DNA from: Gonocerus acuteangulatus
Lineage: Eukaryota; Arthropoda; Insecta; Hemiptera; Coreidae
Assembly: GCA_946811695.1 (NCBI GenBank)
Contig: OX328123.1
Location: forward strand, 18,232,610 to 18,296,609
Direction of reading: 5' to 3'
Length of the DNA: 64,000 nucleotides
A program made the position numbers and the translations under genes. This document shows positions 22,966-34,173 of the stretch, piece by piece. Every line of letters begins with the position of its first letter. The first letter of the stretch is position 1. The notes below the pieces were generated by a model that was given only the letters and a program-made list of their open reading frames with translations, was not told where the DNA came from and searched no databases.

Positions 22966-23034
22966 CACAAAAGCACTAGAAAATAAGATTGGAGTGTGCC
23001 AGAGGCTATGGAGCGAAGTATGCTGGGAATAAAG

Positions 23035-23914
23035 ATACACATGGTACCTATTACACTACGTAATAAATACAAAAAACCTCATATTATCGTATTTTGATCT
23101 AACGCAGGAACAGGATACAGTCACTCTAGTGGTAGAAAGTGCTCCTTGCGGCGGCTTTGTGAACCTACGTCTGGCGGGCTTTTCTATTGAAATATATTAC
23201 AAATTAAACCCCCGCTTTCCGATTGACCGATTCAGCTCATTTTTACAACACTTCTTTCTCATGAGTTACCCACGACGTATACCGCGTTTCGTTACAATAC
23301 AGCAGAAATTACGACCGGTATGAGTATATTAGGAATTTGGGTCCGGAGTAAACCCCCCCTTCTAATGAACCGATTTAGTTTATTTTTACAACACATATTT
23401 ACCTGTAGATTACCACTACGAATACCGAGTTTCGTCGAAATATACCAAAAATCACGGCTGGTAGTGGCGAATTGGTATTGTGGGTCCGGAGTAAACCCCC
23501 CCCCCCCCCCTCCTAATGAACCAATTTAGTTTATTTTTACAACACATATTTACCTGTGGATTACCACTACGAATACCGAGTTTCGTCGAAATATACCAAA
23601 AATCACGGCTGGTAGTGGCGAATTGGTATTGTGGGTCCGGAGTAAACCCCCCCTCTAATGAACCGATTTAGTTCATTTTTATATCTCACTTTTCTCTCTA
23701 TATTACCACTACGAATACAAAGTTTCGTTGAAATATAACAAATATTACGGCTGACATAGTCAAATTAGTGTTTTGGGTTCGGGGTAAACCCCCCCCCCTT
23801 CCGGTGGACCGACTTTGGTGGTTAACGAACTCGTTCAATCGTTTGCTAATTGAATGCTATATACCAAGTTTCGTGACGAAAAAACTAAAACTCTGGCCGC
23901 TATCGTGTTAACAG

Positions 23915-23981
<67 letters not shown>

Positions 23982-24147
23982 CATATATATATATATATAA
24001 ATATATATATAGATATATATATAAATTTTAACGGGGGTCATTTTCGGTGTCTACTAGGTAGGATCGATAAAGATTTGAAGAAATTTTTCAAACATTCCGT
24101 CATGAGTCCAACCTCAATAGCTACTTTCCTTCGGAGGAAAGTGCTAA
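23035..24147 (-). mobile_element. HINE-A copy 6, left end missing
   Basis: Starts at ACATGGTACCTATTACACTA, which lies about 150 bp inside complete copies. Three minisatellite units, an (AT)n at 23923-24024 and the hairpin end at 24125-24147. Head-to-head with copy 7 over a spacer of about 50 bp. Confidence 0.65.
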
Positions 24148-24197
24148 AATGCACCAAATGAAACGAAGTGATGGTTTATACATAGGCCGGAAGTTTT

Positions 24198-24326
24198 TAG
24201 CACTTTCCTCCGAAGGAAAGTAGCTATTGAAGTTGGACTCATAACGGAATTTTCGAAAAATTTCTTCAAATCTTTATCGATCCTACCTCGTAGACACCGA
24301 AAATGACCCCCGTTAAAATTTATATA

Positions 24327-24391
<65 letters not shown>

Positions 24392-25453
24392 CTGTTAACA
24401 CGATAGCGGCCAGAGTTTTAGTTTTTTCGTCACGAAACTTGGTATATAGCATTCAATTAGCAAACGATTGAACGAGTTCGTTAACCACCAAAGTCGGTCC
24501 ACCGGAAGGGGGGGGGGTTTACCCCGAACCCAAAACACTAATTTGACTATGTCAGCCGTAATATTTGTTATATTTCAACGAAACTTGGTATTCGTAGTGG
24601 TAATATAGAGAGAAAAGTGAGATATAAAAATGAACTAAATCGGTTCATTAGAAGAGGGGGTTTACTCCGGACCCACAATACCAATTCGCCCCTACCAGCC
24701 GTGATTTTTGGTATATTTCGACGAAACTCGGTATTCGTAGTGGTAATCCACAGGTAAATATGTGTTGTAAAAATAAACTAAATCGGTTCATTAGGAGGGG
24801 GGGGGGGGGGTTACTCCGGACCCACAATACCAATTCGCCACTACCAGCCGTAATTTTTGGTATATTTCGACGAAACTCGGTATTCGTAGAGGTAATCTAC
24901 AGGTAAATATGTGTTGTAAAAATAAACTAAATCGGTTCACTAGAAGGGGGGGTTTACTCCGGACCCAAATTCCTAATATACTCATACCGGTCGTAATTTC
25001 TGCTGTATTGTAACGAAACGTGGTATACGTCGTGGGTAACTCATGAGAAAGAAGTGTTGTAAAAATGAGCTGAATCGGTCAATCGTAAAGCGGGGGTTTA
25101 CTTTGTAATATATTTCAATAGAAAAGCCCGCCAGACGTAGGTTCACAAAGCCGCCGCAAGGAGCGCTTTCTACCACTAGAGGGACTATATCCTGTTCCTG
25201 CGTTAGATCAAAATACGATAACATGAGGTTTTTTGTATTTATTACGTAGTGTAATAGGTACCATGTGTAAACATAACTCTGGAAGCAAATTAATAATTGA
25301 TCAGTTACTCATTACAAATTTAAAAGAGAACTATTCATGTTTTTATTTTTTTTTTATGTAGGATATTTTAAGCAAATTGTTCTGGAAAGCAGTCTACACT
25401 ACCCAAATTCTGAGGAAAGTGCTTAGTTATGCAGCTCCTGCGTGACGGACTTT
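24198..25453 (+). mobile_element. HINE-A copy 7, full-length
   Basis: From TTTTAGCACTTTCCTCCG to CCTGCGTGACGGACTTTAT, with all family parts: hairpin, (AT)n at 24321-24392, four minisatellite units, and a unique 3' segment ending AGGAAAGTGCTTAGTTATGC. This is the best reference copy of the family here. Confidence 0.7.
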
Positions 25454-25786
25454 ATTTTATTAACTTTTGTTTTCGATGAAATTTTGCATTTTCTTCTTCT
25501 TATTTTTTCCTTCAGTCGTATAGATGGTGATTCACAATCCTTATTGAATCCTTTATGATTTAAAGTGATATGTTTTTCTAGTGGCATATTTATCTTACAA
25601 AGAAGGTAAATCCTCACAATATTGGAAATGAGGGCAGAAGATTTTCGTTCAGGTAAGAGAACTCACCTGCTATTCTCCCATCCCTTGAATGGCATCTGCT
25701 AGCTCCATACCTGCAGGTTTTTTCCAGACCAGAAGTACCTGTCACCCGCTCACTACCTGTCAGGCCACTATCTTTCATTGTCAAAT
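25454..25786. other. Unassigned sequence
   Basis: No recognised gene. Two minus-strand frames (64 and 105 codons) lack family signatures; the second runs into repeat C. Confidence 0.35.
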
Positions 25787-27889
25787 GATAGGTGGAAATT
25801 TTTGGAACACAATTTTTGACTTCATAACTTTGTTTGGGCTGGATAGGAGGTGAACATATCAAAAGTCCTCGCCCGTAGCCTTTGTACCGGGGGGAGGGGG
25901 GTTTAGAAGGTCCCATTTTTCGGGTTTTCACTTATATCTCGGAAACCCTGCCTCCTAGCGACATGACTATTCTATAACAAATGAAAGCTGATTAAATTTC
26001 CTACAAGTTCTATTCTATAAAGTTTTTCGAGATATCTTTAGTTTTCGAAATATCCGCTCTTTAAAGGTTGTCATTTTGGGGAAAAACACTTTTGCCGCAT
26101 ATTTTTTCCCCGTTTTGACGGGATAACTCTTCAACGATGTACCAAAATAATAAATAACGGTTATAGGGCTGTAGAGTATTGCATTCCCTTCAATAATATA
26201 TATTACTTTGCTATTTTATGTATTTTCCTTCAAACGTAAAAATAATTTCAGTGTTCATCGTGAAATCTGAAATTTAGCGACTAATAGTCCAGGTAACTAA
26301 GAGTTATAGATGTAAATGTTTGGAATACGATTTTTGACTTTATAACTTTGTTTCGGCTAGTTAGGAGGTCAACATATCAAAAGACCTCGCCCGTAGCTTT
26401 TGTGCCGGGGGGAGGGGGGGGGGGTTAGAAGGCTCCATTTTTCGGGTTTTCACTTATATCTCGGAAACCCTGCGTCCTAGCGACATGACCATTTCAACTT
26501 TATAAAGTTTTTCGAGATATCTTTAGTTTTCGAGATATCTGCTCTTGAATGTCTGTCGTTTTGAGGAAAAACACACGTTTTGCTCTTTTTGACCGGATAA
26601 CTCTTAGAATATAGGTAACGATAAACCCAAAAAAAAAAAATGCCGTTTATAGGGTTGTAGAGCATTCCATTCGCTTCAATAATATATATTACTTTACTAT
26701 TTTATATATTTTCTTTCAAACATTATATACGCACTCACATGGTCTTAGCAAAACCATTCCCAATATAATGGACAAGATCTTATCTAATTGAGTGTAAATA
26801 ACTGGTCAGTGGGCCCAAAATTATATATTTTGTGCTATTTATACGTCCAGTACTCAGTATATTTACATAATGGAGTATATTTTGGACAATACATTGACTG
26901 GAAATTGTGAGTAATTGAAAGGTTCATTGGTCGACAATTGTCGCCAGATATCACGAAGAACACTAAAACTGTTTTCACGTTTGAAGGAAAATACATAAAA
27001 TAGTAAAGTTACCTATATTATAAGAGTTATCCGGCCAAAAAGAGCAAAAAGTGTGTTTTTCCTCAAAACGACAGACATTCAAGAGCGGATATTTCGAAAA
27101 ATAAAGATATCTCGAAAAACTTTATTGACTAGAACTTGTAGGAAATTTAATCAGCTTACATTCGTTATAGAATGGTCATGTCGCTAGGACGCAGGTTTTC
27201 CGAGATATAAGTGAAAACCCGAAAAATGGGACCTTCTAACCCCCCCCCCCCCGGCAGACTTTTGATATGTTGACCTCCTAACTAGCCGAAACAAAGTTAT
27301 AAAGTCAAAAATCGTATTCCAAACATTTACATCTATAACTCTTAGTTACCTGGACTATTAGTCGCTAAATTTCAGATTTCACGATGAACACTGAAATTAT
27401 TTTTACGTTTGAAGGAAAATACATAAAATAGCAAAGTAATATATATTATTGAAGGGAATGCAATACTCTACAGCCCTATAACCGTTATTTATTATTTTGG
27501 TACATCGTTGAAGAGTTATCCCGTCAAAACGGGGGAAAAATATGCGGCAAAAGTGTTTTTCCCCAAAATGACAGACTTTCAAGAGCGGCTATTTTGAAAA
27601 CTAAAGATATCTCGAAACACTTTATAGACTAGAACTTGTAGTAAATTTAATCAGCTATCATTTGTTATAGAATAGTCATGTCGCTAGGACGCAGGGCTTC
27701 CGAGATATAAGTGAAAACCCGAAAAATGGGACCGTCTAAACCCCCCCCCCCCCCCCCCCCCCCCCGCCACAAAGGCTACGGGTGAGGACTTTTGATATGT
27801 TCGCCTCCTATCCAGCCCAAACAAAGTTATGAAGTCAAAAATTGTGTTTCAAAAATTTCCATTTATAACTGTTGGTTGACTGGACTATT
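25787..27889. repeat. 2.1-kb palindrome of four repeat-C units
   Basis: Left arm: repeat C unit (25787-26283) and a shorter diverged unit (26284-26715). Right arm: the same two in inverted order (26955-27355, 27356-27889). The spacer 26716-26954 is unique. Marker words TTCACTTATATCTCGGAA (left) and TTCCGAGATATAAGTGAA (right) show the inversion. The arms are symmetrical unit by unit, so a transcript would fold into a long hairpin. No coding. Confidence 0.85.
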
Positions 27890-27949
27890 GAGAGAGTTTT
27901 GTTTTAGAAATATGACAAAATGATTCACACAACATCCTTGTCAACAAAC

Positions 27950-28100
27950 AATATTTCTTTAATGAGATGAAGATAGCCGTTGAGGTGATAAGAATTCAAG
28001 GAATCGTTGGGATTCGGCTACGAGAAAACGTCAGACTTTCAGAAAACTCTATATTTTGAACGTTTAGGAGTCCTTCAGCAACAAATATTTAGGAGTGGGA
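27950..28100 (+). mobile_element. PLE terminal fragment
   Basis: GTTGGGATTCGGCTACGAGA, then ACGTCAGACTTTCAG and ACGTTTAGGAGTCCTTCAG, match the terminal segment of the PLE at 31.9 kb. No endonuclease or RT coding follows. Degraded. Confidence 0.5.
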
Positions 28101-29198
28101 CAATAACATTTAGGTGACGAAAGTGACATAAAAGTAAGGGGTCACCTAATAAGTTTAAAATATTTATATAAGTTAATATTTCAATTGGAGGTGTGTCCGG
28201 CTATATCCCATGGCTTCCATCTTCAGTGATATATTATATATACGATTGATATTATACTTAACTCAACTCTTGCGAGGATCTTCATTTCAAGTGGATTTTA
28301 ATCCATTGAAATCGTTAAGAACGCACTAATTACTTCGCGGTGGTACTTTTGAAATAGTCGTCTCACCTCACTATTGAATTTTTTCTGCCCATTATTCTAT
28401 CTACAGTTTTAAATTCCTTTCTTATGTCCGTTAGCTATTTGGTCCATTGGCACTGTTCTCGATTTCTCCTGTAATTTCAATTCCTGAGACTAATAAAGTA
28501 GTGCGCGTTTTTTTTTATGCCCTGACAGATCAGAAACCTCGTTCCTTCTTCAACCTTCCGGCTACTGGCCTTGAAGCACTCGCTCGACTAGCCCTGACCT
28601 CCCCCATATGTGACGAGATCCAAGGCCAGACCAGGAACAAAACATGGCACAGCTTCCTCGTGTGTGTACGCACCTTGGAAATAAACACATCTGGAGATCT
28701 CTAGGTAGTCTCAGGAACTGCTTCATTACTCGTCATCCATTTTATGTCAGAATTATCGGTACCATAAATACTGGCATGGCGTGGCCTACTATCACTTTTA
28801 GTACCTAAATCCTTGTAAATTTTTCCAAGGCTGCCTTTTATTATCTATATCAAACAATGAGTCTTTCCTTCATTTTGTAACACCTACCAGGCAACACCTC
28901 TAATGCCAAAAACATTTTTTGGAGGCATTGGTGTTCCTTAAAAATTACTTAATATTTTGTAAGGACATCACACTGATTACTTTTAGAGATATTGTGATAA
29001 AAAAAGCTTCCTACACAGAATCTCTAGAAAACATGGTAAAGAGACCAATGAAAATGGCGATTAAAAGCGATGAAAAATTAAAACATTTTGTAAACAAAAA
29101 TGTATCCAAGAGGGGACCACCAGAACTTGAAATGTTTATCTGGCTTTTTGCGGCGTAAATATTTTGCATTCCATCGGAGTCCTTTATAATATTGCTTT
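28101..29198. other. Unassigned sequence with two short frames
   Basis: Frames at 28447-28704 (85 codons) and 28919-29158 (79 codons, ending GPPELEMFIWLFAA) have no recognised family. The second lies at the edge of a repeat that resumes after the PLE insertion, so it may be part of an old transposon. Confidence 0.3.
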
Positions 29199-29303
29199 GA
29201 GTGGAGATCGTTGACCGTAGATGATGCAAGGTAGGGATTGTCGGGGTTCGGTCACTGCTACTTAAAACTACATTTTATCATAAAAATGGTTTTATTGTTC
29301 CGA

Positions 29304-29334
29304 CGTTTCGGCTTGAACTTCAAGCCTTCATCAG
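29304..29334 (-). ncRNA. Hammerhead-ribozyme-like core in PLE 1
   Basis: On the minus strand: CTGATGA, stem GGCTTG-aagtt-CAAGCC, then GAAAC. These are the invariant catalytic strands and helix II of the hammerhead fold. Upstream CCGTC can pair with the bases after GAAA (A-U, C-G, G-C) to give a minimal helix III with GTC as the cleavage triplet. Helix I is not clearly formed, so activity is uncertain. Hammerhead motifs are known from Penelope-like elements. Confidence 0.6.
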
Positions 29335-29810
29335 GGCTGTAAAAAACAAGTAGGACGGATGTAATACTGAAATATATATATGCCTACATACACAAATACA
29401 CATACATATATGGAAAAAGACAAAACATAAAATACTAGAATATAATATATAGAAGAACAATGTGCTCTAGAAGTGTTTGGATTATTAGGAAAACAGATAT
29501 AAGAATAACAGATTACATATTAGATTAGATATAAGAATAACAATATGGGCTTACCGATGGGAAGATAGAGAACTATTCCTCACAAATGCGGGATCATTTC
29601 TGACAGTTAATACAGGGAAACAGGAAGAAAGGAGTTGGTGAGGGGGGGGGGGGGGTTCTGGACCACCCAATGGACAGAGAACATAGAAGATGAAAGAAAG
29701 AGCGGCGAAAGCGGCGAAGTACAGTAAGGGGTCATAAAGTCATAAAATGTTGTGTTAATGGAAAGGGAGGCAGGTATAAAGGGCTATATTGCAGGTGGTA
29801 TAGGGGATTA

Positions 29811-30537
29811 GGATGGAGTTTTTAATAAATGGAAGATGTTGGAGTAGGTAGAGGAGATGGCTTCTTTGTCAATTTTGTCATTAACTGGGTTATTTTTTAG
29901 TTGGATAAAAATTGATTCGCAAAGGAGGCGTTTTTCTTCGTTGGATTCAGTGGAAAGGATTGAGTATTGGTCAAAACCAAAGTCATGTCCGTCTGTGATG
30001 GCATGTCTAGTTAAAGCTGTCTTTATTCCGTACATCGTATTTGTGGTTGTTGATACGTTTTCTTACTGGGTTTTTAGTCTGTCCAATGTACGCCCTATTG
30101 CAGTTGGGTGTGATGCAAGGGATTCTGTAGACTACATTGGTTCTGTCTTTTTGTGGGATAGGGTCTTTAAGAGTCGTATGTAAGTTTTTCAGTTTGTTCT
30201 GTGTCGATAGTCCTAGTTTTAGAGTGGGGAATGTATCGCGTAGGGATTTTTGGATTTTTTCTGTGAGGTTTGGGATATATGGGAGGCCTCTGAATTGAGG
30301 GACAATATTGTCTTGGGTAGTGGGGATGGGTTTAGGGTTATTAAAAGAATTTATGACGGTGATAATGTTGGTAGGAAATCCATTGGTAGTAAGAATATCG
30401 AGGAATCGGGATTTGTTGGCAGGGTGAAATTTGGTGTCGGATAGGGAGGGGGCTCGATTTATTAGGTTGCTGGCAGTATTGAGGATTTGGTGTTTGGGGT
30501 GTGAGGAAAGGTAATGGAGAAGTCGTCCATTATCCAA
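29811..30537 (-). pseudogene. PLE GIY-YIG endonuclease, frameshifted
   Basis: Minus strand. An N-terminal linker segment (GRLLHYLSSHPKHQILNTAS) corresponds to the region after the PLE reverse transcriptase. The endonuclease follows: VVYRIPC, NCNRAYIGQTK and RKRINNHK. VVY plus AYIGQT is the GIY-YIG signature and C-x4-C is the PLE-type zinc-binding pair. Near 30010-30035 the frame shifts; the continuation (TALTRHAITDGHDF, then SILSTESNEEKRLLCES) is in another frame and ends at 29811. The full ORF would start with an RT domain that is absent, so this copy is dead. In a working element the enzyme nicks target DNA for retrotransposition. Confidence 0.85.
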
Positions 30538-30585
30538 GTAGTTTTATTAAGTAGCAGTGACCGAACCCCGACAATCCCTACCTTT

Positions 30586-30957
30586 TATAATATTGCGTAT
30601 TAAAACAGTGACGACTTCGTATCTCGCTTTTTTGCAGACCATGGAAAAACATTTTTCCGATGTTTTTTTTTTTTTCTTTCATTGTAGTCTGTTTAAAATT
30701 GTAAGGAATGGATGAAACCATTTCTATTGGTTTTCACTTCGTTTGTCCTTTCCCCTCGAATTAAGTGCAGCTGCAAATATTCCGGATTCTTCATCAAGTT
30801 TTTTAATTAACTTAGTATTTTATGAAATGAGTATTAGTAGCATATTGTAATGTTTATATAATTGGGTAAAAAAGATACTACAATAGAATGGATTGACACT
30901 TTAAATAAGATGTTAGTGTATTGATTCCTAGATCAATGGCAGAGAAATAGATGACAT
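30586..30957 (+). repeat. Old interspersed repeat flanking PLE 1
   Basis: 30586-30790 (ATAATATTGCGTATTAAAAC, then CAGTGACGACTT and TTTAAAATTGTAAGG) is repeated in inverted orientation at about 38822-39050. It appears to be the element into which PLE 1 inserted. Not classified. Confidence 0.5.
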
Positions 30958-31209
30958 CGTCCCTACCATGTCAAACTATCGAATATGCAAAATCTCGTTT
31001 TTCAGATTCGGGACTTTGCTCTTGGATTGTTGGCGATATGGCTTGTCACAAATTGCCACAACTCTAACCCCTTTAGACTTGCCTTTAATGTCTTAAATAA
31101 AGTACCGAATTAGACCATTTCTCAATATATTACTTCGTCAATAGATAGAATATGTTCGTTTCTATTTTGCTCCGATTTGCATATTCGATAGTTTGACATG
31201 GTAGGGACG
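30958..31209. mobile_element. 252-bp MITE with perfect 34-bp TIR
   Basis: Left end CGTCCCTACCATGTCAAACT continues to ATCGAATATGCAAA; the right end is the exact inverse, ending TTTGACATGGTAGGGACG. The target duplication is unclear. Non-coding. Confidence 0.8.
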
Positions 31210-32049
31210 ATATGGTCTATATAATTGGATTGTCTCTCAATGTCAGTTCATTATGCTATCTCAACTTACCTCTATCTTACAAAGGCTTAGTGAATAGGAA
31301 TGGATTTTATTTACTAAGCGAAAAGTAAGTTCCCCACCACTTTTCTACTAACAAGGGGAGTATACAGCGATGGGGTCACCGATTTGGACCAATTTTTTTC
31401 TGGTGATTCTACATCGAAAAATAGTCGACACGTGTCCGAGCGTTCCGTCCAATGCGCCTCAGGAGCCGAGAAATAAAATAAAATAGGTTGAAAGTGCTTT
31501 ATTTTTTATATCGAGTTTAGAAAATGATATCGACATGATTCTTTCACCAATTCATTTGTTTTATAGAGTAGATTAAAAGAAAAATATAATCGTTAAAAAA
31601 TAATTTATATTTCCTCAAATATATTCAAAAATATGCTATCGTTTTCAGGTAAACTAGTATTATACATTTTTTTACACCAAAAATAATAGCAGATTTAAAA
31701 TCAGCACCCCAAGAAACCGTAATATATTGAATATCATTGAAAACAAAAAATAATGATTTTTCCTGGAGTCTGGAAGAGACTAAACATTTGTAAGCGAAAA
31801 GGTAATGTAACGTTTTGAAATTCAATATCTCCCCTTGAGATAATCCGATTTTTACATCATTGAAATCTTTCGAAAGAAGAAAGACTCCTTTTTCTAACCA
31901 TATAAATGACTTAGTAAAGATGGAGATAGTTAGCCGTTGCAGAGATACGAAGACAAGGTATAGTTGGGATTCGGCTAGGAGAAAAACGTCAGACTTTCAG
32001 GAAGAAATCTGTATTTGGACGTTTCGGCTGCACATTGGCAGCCTTCTTC

Positions 32050-32435
32050 TACTACATTGTACACCAAAACTCAAAGATCCCATTCCCTATGACTGCACCA
32101 CCCACTGCGTTTACCAAATACCCTGCCAAACCCCCTTCTGTAATGCAGTATACAAAGGTGAAACCAAAAATTATATTCACTCCCGCATAACACAACACAA
32201 ACGGACAATAAAAAACAAAGAAATCCACAAATCCGCCCTCGCAAAACACGCCATAACAAAAAAACACACTTTCAACTTTGACGACACTAAAATACTTTCT
32301 ACTGAACGAAACACCAAAAAACGACAGATTTCCGAATGCGTCCACATTAACTTAAACCCCAATAACATTAATTACAAAACTGACAAACAAAACATCTCCC
32401 CTGCTTACTCCGCCGTCTTCCATAAATTGTCCTGA
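32050..32435 (+). pseudogene. PLE GIY-YIG endonuclease domain, RT missing
   Basis: An open frame runs from the inverted end into coding sequence: KLKDPIPYDCTTHCVYQIPC, then CNAVYKGETKNYIHSRITQH, KSALAKHAITKKHTF and KRQISECVHINL, with stop at 32433-32435. CVYQIPC...VYKGETK is the GIY-YIG signature (YKG replaces YIG). The C-terminal HAITKKHTFNFDDTKIL block is typical of PLE endonucleases. No frameshift is seen, but the RT is absent and the ATG at 31860 lies in foldback DNA upstream of the insertion, so the start is accidental. More diverged from PLE 1 than a recent copy would be; a different PLE family. Confidence 0.8.
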
Positions 32436-32441
32436 CCTCCT

Positions 32442-32581
32442 TTTTAGCGCGGTTCCTCCCTCCCCCATAGGGAGGAACCCCACTTATAGGGTTGATACAA
32501 TGAAACAATCCAGAAGTGCCGACTAGAAGATTTCGCGTTTCAGAACCCCTAGAGACCGAAAATAACGGTGGTTCAAATTTG

Positions 32582-32620
<39 letters not shown>

Positions 32621-33606
32621 CTGTTCGCTCTCTAGATAGAAGACGAATGGTCCGATTTTAATGAAATTTGGTACAAAAATCCTTCGTCCAATTTGAAAGG
32701 TCAAGTTCGTTAACCAGCAAAATCCGCCTACTGGAAGATGGCGTTTGGGGCGAAATTCGCGCAAAAAAAATCGTAACGCTTACGTTTTTGAGTTCATAAG
32801 CTTCTAAGTACTCGTTTTATATGACTCCTGGGCTAGGAAAACGAATGAAACCATTTCAAGGCGATAGCTTTAACCGTTTTCGAGAAAATTGGAAAATATT
32901 TTTTGAATACCGTTTTTGGTTTGGGTACTTAGAATCATGGGGGGGCGGGTTGAAATTTTGGTTACGTTTGGAGTTAAGGAAGGGTTAGAATAAAATATTT
33001 TATTAACAGACATAAAAAGTTTTAGTAACTTTGTTTACTTTCCTTAATATCTCGAAAAAGGTTGAGAATCTTGGTAAACGGAAGAATACCATTTGAAAGC
33101 TTATTAAATGCTCTAAAAAAAAGATTCTAATGAAAGTTTTGATTAGGCGATGGCAATCGGAGAAATAAGAGCTTAAAACTTTAAAGTAATTGATTTCGCT
33201 TATTCGAACTGTTCTTTGTGTCTGTTTTTTATTCCTTGTTATTTTTTAATTGCTTATTGTTGGATAATGTATTTGAAAATAAAACTTGTTAAGTAAAATA
33301 ACAAAAACAATTTATTGTTAGAAATATAGATTTCCAAGATTCCAAGACCTTGTCACTAGCGGGTCTGTTTCTAGTGTAGCGGACCCTTCCAGGTAAGATT
33401 GTAAATCATGACCTTTCAAGACTTTACTACTCACAGGAATGGCGTTAGTGACCTTAAGGGTTGACACGCCATTATAATAATTAATTAAAAAAAAAAAAGA
33501 CTGGTGGAACCAAAATAATAACTGCTTCTTTTTTAATCTTTCCAAATTAGACTAGGGATATGAACGGAACCGCGCTAAGATGATGCAGTCCTGCGAGACG
33601 GACTTT
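32442..33606 (+). mobile_element. HINE-B copy 2, inserted in PLE 2
   Basis: TTTTAGCGCGGTTCCTCCCT with the hairpin to AGGGAGGAACCCC at the start, and GGAACCGCGCTAAGATGATG plus GAGACGGACTTTAT at the end. (AT)n at 32586-32616. Carries one body unit where the 11.6-kb copy has two. It sits directly after the PLE stop codon, in its 3' UTR. Confidence 0.7.
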
Positions 33607-34142
33607 ATCTTTGTTCCCAGGCTCCAGACAATTTTTCTACTTGTGTGTCCCAAAACTCTTAACACCTTTACAACCCGCTTTTACAACCTAGCAATTGCAC
33701 TCTTTCATCTTCACCGACTTACCGCTTCCTCACCCCTCCACCAGTCAAAACTATAAAACCCCCTGTGTAGTTGCTGTCCCTCATACATTCAACCATGGTT
33801 ACCTAAGTACCTAAGTCCTCGAGGTCTTCCTCCCTTCCCCCCCTAGGCATTCTCTAGTGGTACGTATCTATATATTAATTATTAAAAATTGTATTCACTT
33901 ATAGAATAGATTGTTTTTTCTCACTATATGAAAAATGTTCCTTTTTTGTATTGATTAGTTTTGTGTACTGTTTACTTATTACTTTCTACATGCTGTTTAC
34001 TTTCCAACTACCGTATTTTCATTGTTTAAAAATAAGATTGGTTAAAATTTATTGTCTTGATGTATATACTACGCTCATTTCTGCCTGTTTTTTACTTACA
34101 AGTTGTATATTTATTTTTTTACTTATAAGTTGTATTTTTTAG

Positions 34143-34173
34143 CTGAAGAAGGCTGCCAATGTGCAGCCGAAAC
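34143..34173 (+). ncRNA. Hammerhead-ribozyme-like core in PLE 2
   Basis: CTGAAGA (34143-34149), stem GGCTGC-caatgt-GCAGCC (6 bp, perfect), GAAAC (34169-34173). This satisfies the CUGANGA ... GAAA consensus. The inverted copy at the left end of the element (32021-32047) has lost the first C of CTGA. Helix I and helix III could not be confirmed. Confidence 0.5.

Larger units (their letters stand above)
29229..30585 (-). mobile_element. Penelope-like element 1 (5'-truncated)
   Basis: Ends GGTAGGGATTGTCGGGGTTC and GAACCCCGACAATCCCTACC form a 36-bp inverted pair with (CACTGCTACTTAA). TTTATAATATTGC occurs on both sides (about 29186 and 30585), a likely 13-bp target duplication with about 30 extra bases on the left. 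It carries a GIY-YIG endonuclease relic and a hammerhead-like core. The RT domain is missing. Confidence 0.8.

Noticed and set aside
23129..25224. Recurrent small proteins (for example around 23320-23529, 24791-24985, 37217-37447)
   Set aside because: Same peptide appears wherever the HINE-A minisatellite occurs; C-run length changes break the frame, so it is not conserved coding.
32052..32368. Several minus-strand cysteine/phenylalanine-rich frames
   Set aside because: Antisense shadows of the GIY-YIG endonuclease coding region.
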